NCBI GenBank assembly: GCA_017421145.1
Contig: JAFOTA010000004.1
Span: forward strand, 1 to 5,810
Direction of reading: 5' to 3'
DNA: 5,810 nucleotides
Source: Treponema sp.
GTDB lineage: Bacteria; Spirochaetota; Spirochaetia; Treponematales; Treponemataceae
Below are positions 5,293-5,810 of the stretch, piece by piece. Numbering within the stretch: position 1 is the first letter of the stretch; each line of letters starts with the position of its first letter. The notes beneath the pieces were generated by a model. That model had not been told where the DNA came from and searched no databases. It saw only the letters and a program-made list of their open reading frames with translations. A program made the position numbers and the translations under genes.

Positions 5293-5810
5293 ATTTCCGA
5301 AAGATTTTTTGACGACAAATCTGCCGTGTCCAATATGCTCCTACGGTCTGCTCTTGATGCGGAAGCTGTCTGCCATGCCTTAATGAAAATCTCCTCCGTG
5401 ATGTTCCATGCGGAAGGTTTTACAGGAAGATTGTACTGATGCAGAATCCGGCGGATTTTTTCCATGTTTCCGTTGTGGAAAATCGTTGCGGCATAAGTTC
5501 CAATGGCAACACTGATTCCATGCGGTATTCTGATTTCCGGGAAATTTTCTTCAAGCGAATGGCAGAAAAGATGCTCGGAACCGGACGACGGACGTGAGTT
5601 TCCCGCAATCTCCATGGCAAGTCCTCCCATCACAAGAGCCTGAGCCAGAACTTTTATGAAGCTCTTCGACTTGATTGATTTTTCTTCGTTGTAGCAGATT
5701 GCGTTGAATCCCATCTTTGAAATCATGTATGCAAAATCATCAATCGCTTTTCCCGTAACGGCCGAATCAATCTTCCAGTCCTTGAGCGCAGTGTACTTGC
5801 TGATTGTGTC
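5262..5810 (-). CDS. Glycerol-1-phosphate dehydrogenase-like protein, C-terminal part (runs off right edge)
   Basis: The frame is open from the right edge to the TGA at 5262 and gives 182 residues; its beginning lies outside the window. The fragment resembles the C-terminal half of sn-glycerol-1-phosphate dehydrogenases (AraM/EgsA branch of the iron-containing alcohol dehydrogenase superfamily). Those enzymes reduce dihydroxyacetone phosphate with NAD(P)H to glycerol 1-phosphate. It opens with DTISKYTALKDWKI, then has AMEIAGNSRPSSGSEHLFCH and IPHGISVAIGTY. Asp1, His80 and His97 of the fragment fit the three metal ligands of the superfamily in order and spacing (E. coli GldA has Asp-His-His about 83 and 18 apart). 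The family is about 390-430 residues long, so somewhat over half is missing. An ATG at 5726 is internal, because clear homology continues upstream of it. The gene converges on the transporter operon with a 31-bp overlap. A related superfamily dehydrogenase with another polyol phosphate substrate remains possible. Confidence 0.82.
   Translation of the reverse strand, partial: DTISKYTALKDWKIDSAVTGKAIDDFAYMISKMGFNAICYNEEKSIKSKSFIKVLAQALVMGGLAMEIAGNSRPSSGSEHLFCHSLEENFPEIRIPHGISVAIGTYAATIFHNGNMEKIRRILHQYNLPVKPSAWNITEEIFIKAWQTASASRADRRSILDTADLSSKNLSEIYRMMEEEFS

Overview
The window looks like a chromosomal segment of a fermentative spirochaete, most likely Treponema (gut or rumen type). This is an inference from the remembered style of the proteins: the L13 and S9 sequences, a [FeFe]-hydrogenase relic of the sensory type, a GH94 disaccharide phosphorylase and AT-rich intergenic DNA. 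No 16S rRNA or other decisive marker is present.

Layout. The left half is transcribed leftwards. From right to left it holds rplM (L13), rpsI (S9) and recX, spaced like one operon behind a promoter near 2317-2346. Next comes tRNA-Asn(GTT) with its own promoter and a strong intrinsic terminator. Last is the N-terminal 105 codons of a GH94 glycoside phosphorylase (cellobiose-phosphorylase-like) that runs off the left edge. Upstream of rplM, on the same strand, lies a broken gene (about 2363-3025). It is a relic of a sensory-type [FeFe] hydrogenase, split into two frames, in which the blocks carrying nearly all metal-cluster cysteines are gone.

The right half carries a two-gene rightward operon (3087-5292). 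The first gene encodes a periplasmic NMT1/SsuA-like substrate-binding protein. The second encodes a protein in which an importer-type ABC permease is fused to a compact ABC ATPase. Two genes could therefore make a whole importer: the fused half-transporter would dimerise and be fed by the binding protein. No substrate can be read from the neighbourhood. The operon meets a leftward gene tail to tail with a 31-bp coding overlap; that gene is the C-terminal half of a glycerol-1-phosphate dehydrogenase-like enzyme running off the right edge.

The most noteworthy items are the fused, trimmed permease-ATPase importer with its non-lipoprotein binding partner, the hydrogenase relic, and the placement of recX behind ribosomal protein genes. 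Apart from the hydrogenase relic, no mobile element, CRISPR array or large repeat is visible.
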